Source: Bacteroidales bacterium UBA6408 (GTDB lineage Bacteria; Bacteroidota; Bacteroidia; Bacteroidales; UBA932). From it: 13,695 nt of DNA. The position numbers and the translations under genes were made by a program. The stretch is taken from NCBI GenBank assembly GCA_002439805.1, contig DJPQ01000006.1:1141-14835 (forward strand), given 5' to 3'. The notes below the pieces were generated by a model. It was given only the letters and a program-made list of their open reading frames with translations. It was not told where the DNA came from and searched no databases. Below, piece after piece: positions 1 through 8,000 of the stretch (its first letter is position 1; each line of letters starts with the position of its first letter).

Positions 1-218
1 TCCTTTTTCTCGACCTTTTCTGACCGCTCTGATTTTACCGCGAGCGACGCCAGCCAGAAAAGCAGAGTGCCGGAAAGGATGCGTATGTCCGCAAGCACCG
101 TCGAGGAAATGACGCCGCCGGCCAGAATGAACTTCGACACGGGCACAGCCGCGCCCCAGATTGTGTTGCAGAGAAACAATGAAATGTGGCCTGTGCGCCG
201 CTGATTTGTCGTCATCAT
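1..218 (-). CDS. EamA/DMT-family membrane transporter, N-terminal part (cut by window edge)
   Basis: The minus strand has an open frame from tandem ATG codons (218 and 215) to the window edge, 72 codons with no stop. Residues about 11-31 (beginning HISLFLCNTIWGAAVPVSKF) form a hydrophobic helix with the aromatic-Trp-Gly followed by a Ser-Lys step that is typical of the first helix of EamA/DMT exporters. A second helix (about residues 42-62, ending LLFWLASLAV) is followed by a charged Lys/Glu-rich loop, also usual between helices 2 and 3. Members of the family are inner-membrane proteins of about 300 residues with ten helices that export metabolites or amino acids; the substrate cannot be told here. 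It is divergent from the flavodiiron gene. A TAATTTTG box lies 22 bases upstream of the first ATG. The family call rests only on this N-terminal part. Confidence 0.72.
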   Translation of the reverse strand, partial: MMTTNQRRTGHISLFLCNTIWGAAVPVSKFILAGGVISSTVLADIRILSGTLLFWLASLAVKSERSEKVEKK

Positions 219-239
219 GAATATTCGCGTTTGCGGCGA

Positions 240-247
240 CAAAATTA
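240..247 (-). promoter_or_regulatory. Possible -7 box of the transporter gene
   Basis: On the minus strand the sequence is TAATTTTG, an exact match to the Bacteroidota -7 consensus TAnnTTTG, 22 bases before the first ATG at 218. No TTTG -33 box is found at the expected 19-21 base spacing, so the support is partial. Confidence 0.35.
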
Positions 248-379
248 AGGAAATTTGAAGAAATAAATTTGCTCAGTTTGAGGATTATTGGTCAGATTGG
301 CACCTTTTGAAAGAAGCGGGGGTACGATTTGCCTGAAATTTGCAGGAAAGGACCGCCGGGAAATTAAATTGCTTTTATT

Positions 380-1633
380 ATGGAAAAAATCGGTGAAAGG
401 ATACATTATGTCGGGGTGAATGACCACTCCACGACACTTTTCGAGGGGCTGTGGCCTCTTCCGTATGGAGTCAGTTATAACGCCTATCTCGTTGCCGATG
501 AGAAGGTTGCGTTGATTGACACTGTGGAGGAACCGTGGAGGGAGGAGTTTGTCGGAAAAATCAGGGAAGCCATCGGAGACAGGGCTGTAGATTATCTGAT
601 TGTCAACCACATGGAGCCTGACCATTCATCATCAATCGCCTCCGTTCTGGAACTTTACCCCGAGATTACGATTGTCGCGAGCGCAAGGGCGGTGCCGATG
701 CTTGGCGGCTACTACGGCATTCCGGCCTCGCGTATCAAGGTCGTCGGCGACGGGGAGAAGATTTCGCTCGGGCAGACGGAGCTCACCTTCTACATGACCC
801 CGATGGTTCACTGGCCGGAGACGATGGTGACCTGGTGCGAGGATGAGAAGACCCTTTTCTCGGGCGATGCGTTCGGGACATTCGGAGTGCCCGGCCTGAA
901 AGCGACGAAACATGAAGAGAGCGAAACCGTCTGCGAAGACCCTAACGCGATAACTGATTGCGGCTTAAATGATTTGGGAATATACCGCGACGAGATGACA
1001 CGCTACTATTCGAACATCGTCGGGAAATACGGAGTGCCGGTGCAGACGGCGCTGAAAAAGCTTGCGGGACTCAAGATTGAAAGAATATGCAGCACGCACG
1101 GCCCCGTGTGGGAGAAATTCGTAGGGGATGTCGTCGGTTTGTATGACAAATTGAGCCGATACGAGGCCGAGCCGGGAGTATGCATAGCCTACGGGACAAT
1201 GTACGGCAATACGGAAAAGGCAGCGAAGGCTCTGTCCGAGGAACTCACCGCTCTCGGAATCCCGAATGCCCTCCACGACCTGCGCAGCGAAAATGCCTCC
1301 TACGCAATACGCGACACATTCAGGTACAACACGCTCGTGGTAGGGTCACCTACCTACAACGGCGGCATCTTTCCGCCGGTCGAGGCATTCATGAGAGCCG
1401 TGGCGGCACGCGGAGTCAAGAACCGCAGATTCTTCGCGTTCGGCTCCTACACATGGGCGGCGGCAAGCGTCAGGCAGTTGCTCGAACAGGCCACGGCACT
1501 CGGCTTCGTGCCAATCATCCTGCCGGAAGGCACGGTCAACGCCCAGACCGGCGGCCTGACCTTCCCTCAGGCGTTCTCAACTCAGAAGTTCGATGTCAAG
1601 GCTCTCGCCGAAGCGCTTAAGAACAGCCTCTGA
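380..1633 (+). CDS. fprA: Flavodiiron protein (FprA-type, class A)
   Basis: This 417-residue cytoplasmic protein is a flavodiiron protein, a family that reduces O2 to water and/or NO to N2O and so protects anaerobes. The N-terminal metallo-beta-lactamase-like domain (about 1-250) carries the complete diiron ligand set: H77-x-E79-x-D81-H82, H144, D163 and H240. The C-terminal flavodoxin domain (about 265-415) has the FMN phosphate loop YGTMYGNTEKAA (271-282) and further FMN-contact segments at GSPTYNGG (322-329) and GSYTWAAA (355-362). There is no C-terminal rubredoxin domain, so an external electron donor must be used. O2 versus NO preference cannot be read from the sequence. The ATG at 380 follows an A/T-rich leader. 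An exact TAnnTTTG box (TAAATTTG, 264-271) lies far upstream without a good -33 partner, so the promoter is uncertain. It stands alone, convergent with pnp and followed by two hairpin terminators. Confidence 0.93.
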   Translation: MEKIGERIHYVGVNDHSTTLFEGLWPLPYGVSYNAYLVADEKVALIDTVEEPWREEFVGKIREAIGDRAVDYLIVNHMEPDHSSSIASVLELYPEITIVASARAVPMLGGYYGIPASRIKVVGDGEKISLGQTELTFYMTPMVHWPETMVTWCEDEKTLFSGDAFGTFGVPGLKATKHEESETVCEDPNAITDCGLNDLGIYRDEMTRYYSNIVGKYGVPVQTALKKLAGLKIERICSTHGPVWEKFVGDVVGLYDKLSRYEAEPGVCIAYGTMYGNTEKAAKALSEELTALGIPNALHDLRSENASYAIRDTFRYNTLVVGSPTYNGGIFPPVEAFMRAVAARGVKNRRFFAFGSYTWAAASVRQLLEQATALGFVPIILPEGTVNAQTGGLTFPQAFSTQKFDVKALAEALKNSL

Positions 1634-1650
1634 AACGTCAATCACTAACT

Positions 1651-1693
1651 AAAAAAACGCCGGACTCCACAACAAAGCCCGGCGTTCTTCTTC
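1651..1693. terminator. Bidirectional intrinsic terminator between fprA and pnp
   Basis: An 8-bp perfect stem pairs AACGCCGG (1656-1663) with CCGGCGTT (1679-1686) around a 15-base loop. On the plus strand it is followed by TCTTCTT, serving fprA. On the minus strand it is followed by a run of seven T (opposite the A run at 1651-1657), making it a strong backstop for pnp transcripts. Confidence 0.8.
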
Positions 1694-1714
1694 GGAAGCC
1701 GCCCAATAAGAACC

Positions 1715-1755
1715 AAGCGGCTGGCCAAGAAATCTTAGCCAGCCGCTTATTTTAT
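1715..1755. terminator. Second hairpin terminator between fprA and pnp
   Basis: An 11-bp perfect stem pairs AAGCGGCTGGC (1715-1725) with GCCAGCCGCTT (1738-1748) around a 12-base loop. It is followed on the plus strand by ATTTTATT. It lies 28 bases beyond the first hairpin, so fprA has two terminators in tandem. The minus-strand tail (GGTTCTTATT) is weaker. Confidence 0.7.
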
Positions 1756-1767
1756 TAGTAGAAATGA

Positions 1768-1886
1768 GGGGATGAAGAAAAGGATGGGATGCAAGGCGGA
1801 TGGTGAAGTCAAATACCGCAGCAACCTGATGGTTGTGAGGATTTTGACAAGACATCCAACGCAGCAGACCGCCTTTTATTCGCCCC
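1768..1886. repeat. Long imperfect palindrome just downstream of pnp
   Basis: Nested complementary blocks surround a TGAT loop at 1827-1830: CAACC/GGTTG (1822-1826 with 1831-1835), GTCAAA/TTTGAC (1808-1813 with 1843-1848), GGATG/CATCC (1798-1802 with 1853-1857), AAGGC/GCCTT (1793-1797 with 1871-1875), and an outer arm GGGG-GAA-AAAAGG (1768-1783) with CCTTTT-TTC-CCCC (1872-1886). Some outer blocks compete for the same partner. It starts four bases after the pnp stop codon and holds no credible ORF. It may be a structured 3' untranslated region, a small RNA, or the remnant of a miniature inverted-repeat element. Confidence 0.5.
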
Positions 1887-1890
1887 GAAT

Positions 1891-4254
1891 TCAGAACATA
1901 TTTGGATCAGACTCACCATCCGCAATCGGAATCTCCCTCGGAGCATCCTGACGCTCGTCACGGCGAGGCCCGCGGCTGTCGCGGCGGTCACCCCTGCGGT
2001 CGTCACGACGGTCACCGTCACGGCGAGGCCCGCGGCCATCGCGGCGGTCTCCCCTGCGGTCATCACGACGGTCACGGTCGCCTGAAGAAGGTCTCGGTCT
2101 GCGCTCCGGCTCGACATATCCCTCCGGCTTCTCCATAAGGGCACGGCGGCTCAGGCGCATCTTGCCTGTCTTAGGGTCAATCTCAAGAAGCTTGACATCA
2201 ACCTCGTCGCCCACGTTGAGTACATCCTCAACCTTGTCGGTCTTCTTCCAGTCGAGTTCGGAAATGTGGAGCAGACCTTCCTTGCCCGGAAGGATCTCCA
2301 CGAAGGCACCGAATTCAAGGATTGATACTACCTTCCCGTGATACACCTTGCCGACCTCAGGAACGGCGCAGATACCGTTAATCCATTCAAGAGCCTTGTC
2401 CATGCACTCCTTGTTGTCACCGAAGATGTCAACAACACCCTCGCTGACGCCGTTGTTCTGCTCCTCGGTGATAGTGACGGTCGTGCCGGTCTCGCGCTGA
2501 ATCTTCTGGATGACCTCGCCGCCCTTGCCGATAATCGCGCCGATGAACTCGCCCGGAACGCGAATCTGGACGATGCGCGGAACGAACGGCTTGTAGTCCT
2601 CACGAGGCTCGCTGATGGTCTTCATCATCTCGCCCATGATGTGCATACGGCCCTGACGAGCCTGCTCAAGAGCCTTCGCGAGCACTTCGTATGAGAGCCC
2701 GTCGACCTTGATGTCCATCTGGGTGGCGGTAATTCCGTCCTTTGTTCCGGTGACCTTGAAGTCCATGTCACCGAGATGATCCTCGTCCCCGAGAATGTCG
2801 GTGAGGATTGCATAGCGCTCGTTAGGCTTGTCGGCGTCGGTAATAAGGCCCATGGCAACACCTGCCACAGGCTTCTTTATCTTCACTCCGGCATCCATCA
2901 GGGCAAGGCAGCCTCCGCAGACGCTGGCCATTGAAGACGAGCCGTTGGACTCAAGGATGTCCGAAACCACGCGGATTGCGTAAGGGTTTTCAGGAGCGAG
3001 CGGAACCACAGGCTTGAGCGCCCTCCACGCGAGGTTTCCGTGACCGATTTCACGACGGCCCACGCCCCTCTGCGCCTTTGCCTCACCGGTTGCGAACGGC
3101 GGGAAATTGTAGTGGAGGACGAACTGCTCGGTGCCCTGCACGAGAACCTCGTCGAGCTCCTTCATGTCCATCTTCGTTCCGAGAGTCACAGACGCGAGAG
3201 ACTGGGTCTCGCCTCGCGTGAAGACTGCGCTTCCGTGTGCGCACGGCAGGTAGCCGACCTCGCACCAGATAGGGCGGACCTCGGTGGTGTGACGTCCGTC
3301 AAGACGGATTCCCTCATCGAGGATAAGGTTTCTCATCGCGTTTTTTTCAACTGCATGATAGTATCTGTCAACCATCATCTGCTTCTCCTCGCGCTCCTCC
3401 TCAGGGATGGTCTGCATAAACTCTTCCTTGATTGCCTCGAAGGCATCGCTGCGGGCGTGCTTGTCCTGTCCGGACTTGGCAACGGCGTAGCACTTGTCAT
3501 AGCAGAATGCCTCGACTGCCTTCTTGAGCTCCTCGTCGTTGATTTCGTGGCAGTAAGTCCTCTTCACGGTCTTGCCGCACTCTTCGGTGAGCTCCATCTG
3601 CACCTTGCAGTGCTTCTTGATTTCCTCGTGGGCGAACTTTATGGCCTCAAGCATATCGGCCTCGCTCACTTCCTTCATCTCGCCCTCGACCATCATGATG
3701 TTGTCATAGGTAGCCGCGACCATAAGGTCGAGGTCAGCCTGCTCCATCTCGCTGAAAGTCGGGTCAATCTTGAATTCCCCGTTGATGCGGACAACCCTAA
3801 CCTCAGAGATTGGACCGCCGAACGGAATGTCGCTCACCGCAAGGGCTGAAGAAGCCGCAAGTCCGGCAAGGGCATCCGGCTGAATGTCCTTCTCGGCGGA
3901 GATGAGCGTAATCTGCACATAAACCTCGGCATGGAAATCGTCCGGGAAAAGAGGCCGGAGAGCACGGTCAACCAGACGCGCCGTAAGAACCTCCGCGTCC
4001 GTGGCCTTGCCTTCCCTCTTCATGAATCCGCCGGGGAAGCGTCCTGCCGAATAAAATTTTTCCTTGTAGTCGACCTGAAGCGGCATAAAATCGACGTCGT
4101 CCTTCGCGTCCTTGGCCGCCGTCACCGTCGCGAGCAGCATCGTGCCGCCCATCTTGACTACCACAGAGCCGTCAGCCTGCTTTGCAAGCCTGCCGGTCTC
4201 AATCTCGATTGTCCGTCCGTCGGACAATTCGATTTTCTTGTTGATAATGTTCAT
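1891..4254 (-). CDS. pnp: Polynucleotide phosphorylase (PNPase)
   Basis: PNPase is a trimeric cytoplasmic 3'-5' phosphorolytic exoribonuclease that releases nucleoside diphosphates and takes part in mRNA decay. From the ATG at 4254 (787 residues) the order is RNase PH domain 1, a helical linker, RNase PH domain 2, a KH domain and an S1 domain. In this numbering the catalytic acidic residues D486, D490 and D492 sit in DILGDEDHLGDMDF, the same positions as in the E. coli enzyme. The KH GxxG loop is IIGKGGEVI (about 574-582) and S1 spans about 634-705. The last 70 or so residues form an Arg/Asp/Gly-rich tail, mostly encoded by two 60-bp tandem repeats. An in-frame TTG at 4269 would add five residues, but the ATG fits the usual family N-terminus better. 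No convincing -7 box was seen in the 218 bases upstream; a small hairpin (CTCTC/GAGAG) lies just before the start. Confidence 0.97.
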   Translation of the reverse strand: MNIINKKIELSDGRTIEIETGRLAKQADGSVVVKMGGTMLLATVTAAKDAKDDVDFMPLQVDYKEKFYSAGRFPGGFMKREGKATDAEVLTARLVDRALRPLFPDDFHAEVYVQITLISAEKDIQPDALAGLAASSALAVSDIPFGGPISEVRVVRINGEFKIDPTFSEMEQADLDLMVAATYDNIMMVEGEMKEVSEADMLEAIKFAHEEIKKHCKVQMELTEECGKTVKRTYCHEINDEELKKAVEAFCYDKCYAVAKSGQDKHARSDAFEAIKEEFMQTIPEEEREEKQMMVDRYYHAVEKNAMRNLILDEGIRLDGRHTTEVRPIWCEVGYLPCAHGSAVFTRGETQSLASVTLGTKMDMKELDEVLVQGTEQFVLHYNFPPFATGEAKAQRGVGRREIGHGNLAWRALKPVVPLAPENPYAIRVVSDILESNGSSSMASVCGGCLALMDAGVKIKKPVAGVAMGLITDADKPNERYAILTDILGDEDHLGDMDFKVTGTKDGITATQMDIKVDGLSYEVLAKALEQARQGRMHIMGEMMKTISEPREDYKPFVPRIVQIRVPGEFIGAIIGKGGEVIQKIQRETGTTVTITEEQNNGVSEGVVDIFGDNKECMDKALEWINGICAVPEVGKVYHGKVVSILEFGAFVEILPGKEGLLHISELDWKKTDKVEDVLNVGDEVDVKLLEIDPKTGKMRLSRRALMEKPEGYVEPERRPRPSSGDRDRRDDRRGDRRDGRGPRRDGDRRDDRRGDRRDSRGPRRDERQDAPREIPIADGESDPNMF
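1957..2076. repeat. Two 60-bp tandem repeats inside the pnp tail
   Basis: The segments 1957-2016 and 2017-2076 are near-identical copies of a 60-bp unit beginning GTCACGGCGAGGCCCGCGGC and differ at only a few bases. On the minus strand each encodes a 20-residue Arg/Asp/Gly-rich unit of the form RRDDRRGDRRDxRGPRRDxx. The exact 20-codon period keeps the frame, so copy number could change without breaking PNPase. Confidence 0.9.
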
Positions 4255-4410
4255 TAATTTTTTGTTCAACCTGCCTCTCCCTATGAGAGCCGATTAGTAA
4301 AACTGTTGCGTACTGCGTGATATATGTTGTTTTCCGGGTGGCGCCGCAGGCTGAAATTTGTGAACGCCGCCGGGATATGCTGCGATGAAATGACTCAATC
4401 TGACCGGTAC

Positions 4411-4456
4411 ATCTAAAAAACGAGAAAAAGGGTATATCCCTTTCCGGATATACCCT
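4411..4456 (-). terminator. Intrinsic terminator of rpsO
   Basis: An 11-bp perfect stem pairs AGGGTATATCC (4429-4439) with GGATATACCCT (4446-4456) around the six-base loop CTTTCC. On the minus strand it is followed by CTTTTTCTCG and then six T, starting 17 bases after the rpsO stop codon. It separates rpsO from pnp, although some read-through into pnp is possible. Confidence 0.87.
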
Positions 4457-4472
4457 GATTCCCTGATGTCGC

Positions 4473-4748
4473 CTATCGACGGAGACCGAGCTCCTTTACG
4501 ATAGCCCTGTATCTCTCGATGTCGATTTCCTTAAGATAGTCAAGTACACGACGTCTTTTACCTACAAGCTTCAAAAGCGAACGGCGGGTTGAGAAATCCT
4601 TCTTGTTGCTCTTGAGGTGCTCTGTGAGGTGAGCGATACGGTAGGAGAACAGCGCAACCTGGCTCTCAGGTGAGCCGGTGTCGGTGTTGGACTTTCCGTA
4701 CTTCGCGAAAATCTCCTGTTTTTTCTCCGGTGCCAAATATTCAGCCAT
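4473..4748 (-). CDS. rpsO: 30S ribosomal protein S15
   Basis: The 91-residue product is ribosomal protein S15, a primary 16S rRNA-binding protein of the small-subunit platform. It has the family landmarks TGSPESQVALF (24-34), HLTEHLKSNKKDFSTRRSLL (40-59) with the rRNA-contacting His, Asp and Ser, and the basic GKRRRVLDYL stretch (63-72). Its length is within two residues of the usual 89. The start is the ATG at 4748; an in-frame TTG at 4781 would add 11 residues (MVLLTILNFFK) unlike S15 and lies in the leader. It sits upstream of pnp on the same strand, the arrangement known from many bacteria, but here has its own terminator. A canonical promoter lies at 4819-4849 and the leader can fold into a hairpin, which may matter because S15 often represses its own mRNA. 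Confidence 0.97.
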   Translation of the reverse strand: MAEYLAPEKKQEIFAKYGKSNTDTGSPESQVALFSYRIAHLTEHLKSNKKDFSTRRSLLKLVGKRRRVLDYLKEIDIERYRAIVKELGLRR

Positions 4749-4783
4749 CTTGAAAAAATTTAAGATTGTTAATAATACCAAAA

Positions 4784-4812
4784 CTTTCGGGTCACGGTCT
4801 GTAAACCCAAAG
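4784..4812 (-). promoter_or_regulatory. Hairpin at the 5' end of the rpsO leader
   Basis: On the minus strand CTTTGGGT (4812-4805) pairs with ACCCGAAAG (4792-4784), giving eight base pairs with one bulged G and a 12-base loop. Given the -7 box at 4819-4826, transcription should begin close to 4812, so the mRNA would start at or near this stem. It may protect the 5' end or act as an S15 autoregulatory site; the second idea is inference only. Confidence 0.4.
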
Positions 4813-4818
4813 CGGGCG

Positions 4819-4849
4819 CAAAGATACGGTTAATTTTCGAGAAAGCAAA
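4819..4849 (-). promoter_or_regulatory. Bacteroidota-type promoter of rpsO
   Basis: Minus strand: TTTG (4849-4846), exactly 19 bases, then TATCTTTG (4826-4819). This matches the -33/-7 consensus TTTG-N19/20-TAnnTTTG at every fixed position. The start codon is 71 bases downstream of the -7 box. The -33 TTTG is part of the neighbouring 17-bp-arm palindrome. Confidence 0.78.
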
Positions 4850-4982
4850 CATTTGCGCACGCAAATGTTTGCTTTCAAACATTCCAACCCCCGCAGGGCA
4901 AGCCTGCGGCCCCTATAGGGGCGTCTCGCGCTCCGCGCGGTCCCTGCGGGACTTGATCCGCGCACGCAAATGTTTGCTTTCA
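4841..4982. repeat. Palindrome and direct-repeat cluster between rpsO and the RM gene
   Basis: A perfect palindrome with 17-bp arms, GAAAGCAAACATTTGCG (4841-4857) and its complement (4860-4876), is separated by only two bases. A 23-bp stretch covering its right half (4855-4877) recurs exactly at 4960-4982. Between the copies is G/C-rich sequence with several further hairpins: CCGCAGG/CCTGCGG (4891-4909), CCCCTATAGGGG (4910-4921) and GTCCC/GGGAC (4940-4952). There is no credible gene. The layout resembles a REP-like or small mobile repeat element. Confidence 0.7.
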
Positions 4983-5002
4983 GACATATATTGCAATCCG
5001 GA

Positions 5003-8000
5003 TTATTTCAAATATTTGTCAAGTACAGCAGATTTCCGACAAGCATACTGTATAAGATTTTGTTCAGCCGTCCTTATCCGCTGCTCATAGGATTCAACTT
5101 CTTGAATGATATTTCTCTGAACCTCAATATCCGGACAAGGAACCTGCAACCCGGAAAATTGTTGAGCGTTAATGTTTGGCTGAGCCGTACCGCCTCTTGT
5201 TTCTACCGCCCATTTCTTGTAGTTTGAAGACTGGGTTATAAACGCGAGATAACGAGGTAATATAAGTTCCGGTTTTGGTCTGAATCGAATCAAGTACCCG
5301 GCATAAACAGCTTTCCCGACAGACAGTCTGTACAAGAAAGTTTTTCCTGCCGTTGCGCCGGTACGAGCGAACAAAAAATCCCCTTCGTGAAGAATATATC
5401 TGTCGTCTATCTCTTCCGCCGTCTTCCAGTCATTCTTCAAATTGCCATAATCATCAATATCGGTTATTCGGATGTAACGATAATCTTCCTCAGGGTTACC
5501 CCTCTTCGCCGACACGTTTGCGCCATACTGCGGCTCTTCACAAAGTGTCCCTAACGGACGCCGAGGTGTCCCGTCATTATAGTAAGAATCCGCCATCTCC
5601 TCAACCTTCTGCCTACAGGAAGCAATGATTGCCAAACTATCGCCATATTCTTTATTTATCGTCCTATACTCATCGACTATCTTTTTCTGTATATCCACGG
5701 AAGGCACCGGGACGGCGAAATTCGGTATCACTTTCTTATCGCCGCGAGGCATCTTCAGGCCTGTCTTTCCTGTCATCATGTAATCAAAGAAAAGGTCTGA
5801 TGACAGTATGGCATAGAGATACTCGCTAAGTATATATTCCTTAACATTCCTAAAAACCAGAACATCATTAGAGCATCCGCCTTCCGACTGAGCCAAGTAA
5901 ATTTTCTTCAGATACGGGCGTATATTGGATACAAGAATATCCCCCTTCTTGTAAAGAGTCACCTTATCTACATTCGGAACTCCGTCAAACGAAGTGACAC
6001 CGGCCCTGTTCGGGAGCATATTGTCTGTAGATATATAACTATCCGCTGAAATTGAAGAATAGGCGACTTTCTCACTTACAAACGGGGCAATATCACCGAG
6101 TCTTTCTGTCGGCAGGACAGTATTGAACTTAGGATAAGCCAGCACCGGAGTCATCTTTATCGCCTTATTAAATGCCGTATGCGTGAAATCAATCAAATCT
6201 ACTACGCGGTGATAATCAACATATCCGGACAGACCGTCAGGAACCTCGCACTCCATTCCCAAGAAATTCTGACGAATCAGATAATTTATCTTCTCGGCAT
6301 CATTATAATCATTTGGCCTGAACAGACAGGTGCTGATGGATTCTATACCGGAAATCTGCTGCATCGTGTCATCATCACTCTCATTCCCATCTTCGTCCTC
6401 ATTCCCGGCGGTTGCTGCAACGTTAAGATACTTAATGCCTTCATTGCCTTTCCTGTTAACCCACTCGTAGCCCAAAAATCTCTTCATTTCCGCATTGGAA
6501 GAAGGGGATTTCACCAAAAGCACAGGACTGTCAGTCTGGACCGCGAGCACAAAGAAGTACATCTTCTCATGTTCAATGGCCTTTACGAAGGCATAAAACG
6601 CCTTGTCCGCATCTTTCTGTCTGTCCTCTTCTGACATCGACTTGAAGGCAGCGGTCTTTGTCCTCGCCGTATATCTTGCACGAATAGTCCTCGCCTCGTC
6701 ACATACATCGTTCATGGAAGTCCGTGAGGTTCCGAAGAAAGAATTTCGATAAGCCTGTACAACCTCAGAAGCGACGAAAGCATCGGTCATGTTGCCCTTC
6801 AGAAATTCCTGATAATCCTCCACCCCATATCCAAGGTGTCCGCAGTATTTCTCCATAAGGTCCGTGTCCTGATACACGTCATCAGCATTCTCGCTCAGAT
6901 TGAACCAGCAATCCACACGGCTTATATAATGTTCGGAGTCAGGAGTATTTGTTTCCTTGCGCCTAAGGAACATCACGACAGTATTAGTTCCTGTCTTGCC
7001 AAATGTGCCCGTACCCAACTCCACAAGAGAAACGATGTGGAAATTTTCCATTACGACCTCACGGGCCTTGGCATATATGCCACCTTTATTCAGAACCGAG
7101 ACCGGCAATACGATGCCAGCCACGCCGCCGGCTTTCATAAGCTGAGCGGCCCGTTCAATGAAGAACGCCTCAATGGCATTGTTCTTCGCGACATTGATAT
7201 TGCCGTTAAAGAGCTTATATCTCTTTCTGTCACGGTCATTCAGCGTCTCAAGGAAACCGGAGACTGAATATGGGGGATTAGCTATAAGCACGCTATACCT
7301 CCCATCCTCAACCCTCGGATGCGACTGCAATGCATCAGAATAGACAATCTGTGTCTCATCATGACCATACATGAAGGCAGAAACCTTCGAGACTTTTGAA
7401 AGACGATATTCCTTCTCTATTCCGGTGATGCGGGAATAGTAGTCCCTCAAAGGCAAATCCGGGCGATATTTCTCAGTAAATTCCTTTATACGGTCAGCAT
7501 ACTCCGTCAGGAAATGGCCGGCGCCGCAAGCATAGTCAATGGCATACGGGATATCCTGGCTCTCCTTTATCAGCTGCTCCAGCGGCAACGAAGTCACAAT
7601 GAAACGCACAATCGGCATAGGGGTGAAGAACTGCCCCTCACTTTGCTTCACGCCCTTTGTCAGAAAACCCTCGAACAAATCGCCCAGAAATTGATGAGTG
7701 TCAGAATCCTTCAGACGAATGTCCTGCAACATGAGGATAACTTTTCGCAGAATAACGGCGTTTTGCTGAAACAGCCTCTTGTTATGCACGCTTATGAAGG
7801 AAAAATCGTTATCCGAGAAGAACTTCAATGCACGAAAATAATCCTTGATGGTCTTTCTTGTGGCGTCCGGATCATTCTTGAAACGACGAAACGCCTTGTC
7901 AATCTCCGCCTCTTCTATATATGTTACTTCTTCGCCAAGAAATTTTTTCATGCCATCCCTATACAGGCGCTGCAAACGGTCCTGCAGCTGAAAATCGTCA

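Noticed and set aside
1902..2138. 78-codon plus-strand frame rich in His and Gly
   Set aside because: It is the complement of the repeated Arg/Asp tail of pnp; the apparent protein repeat comes from the 60-bp DNA repeat.
3040..3849. 269-codon plus-strand frame opposite pnp
   Set aside because: It lies wholly antisense to the conserved PNPase core and its Leu/Val/His-rich composition reflects the complementary codons.
4255..4269. TTG start extending pnp by five residues
   Set aside because: The ATG at 4254 gives the usual PNPase N-terminus and aligns the catalytic Asp residues with E. coli numbering.
4749..4781. TTG start extending rpsO by 11 residues
   Set aside because: The added MVLLTILNFFK is unlike S15 and falls in the A/T-rich leader; the ATG at 4748 gives the expected length.
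4841..4982. CRISPR array or integron attC site
   Set aside because: Only two direct copies at unequal context, no regular spacers, and no cas or integrase gene in the window.
4869..5090. 73-codon plus-strand frame through the repeat cluster
   Set aside because: It crosses palindromic G/C-rich sequence and the 3' end of the RM gene, with no recognisable protein features.
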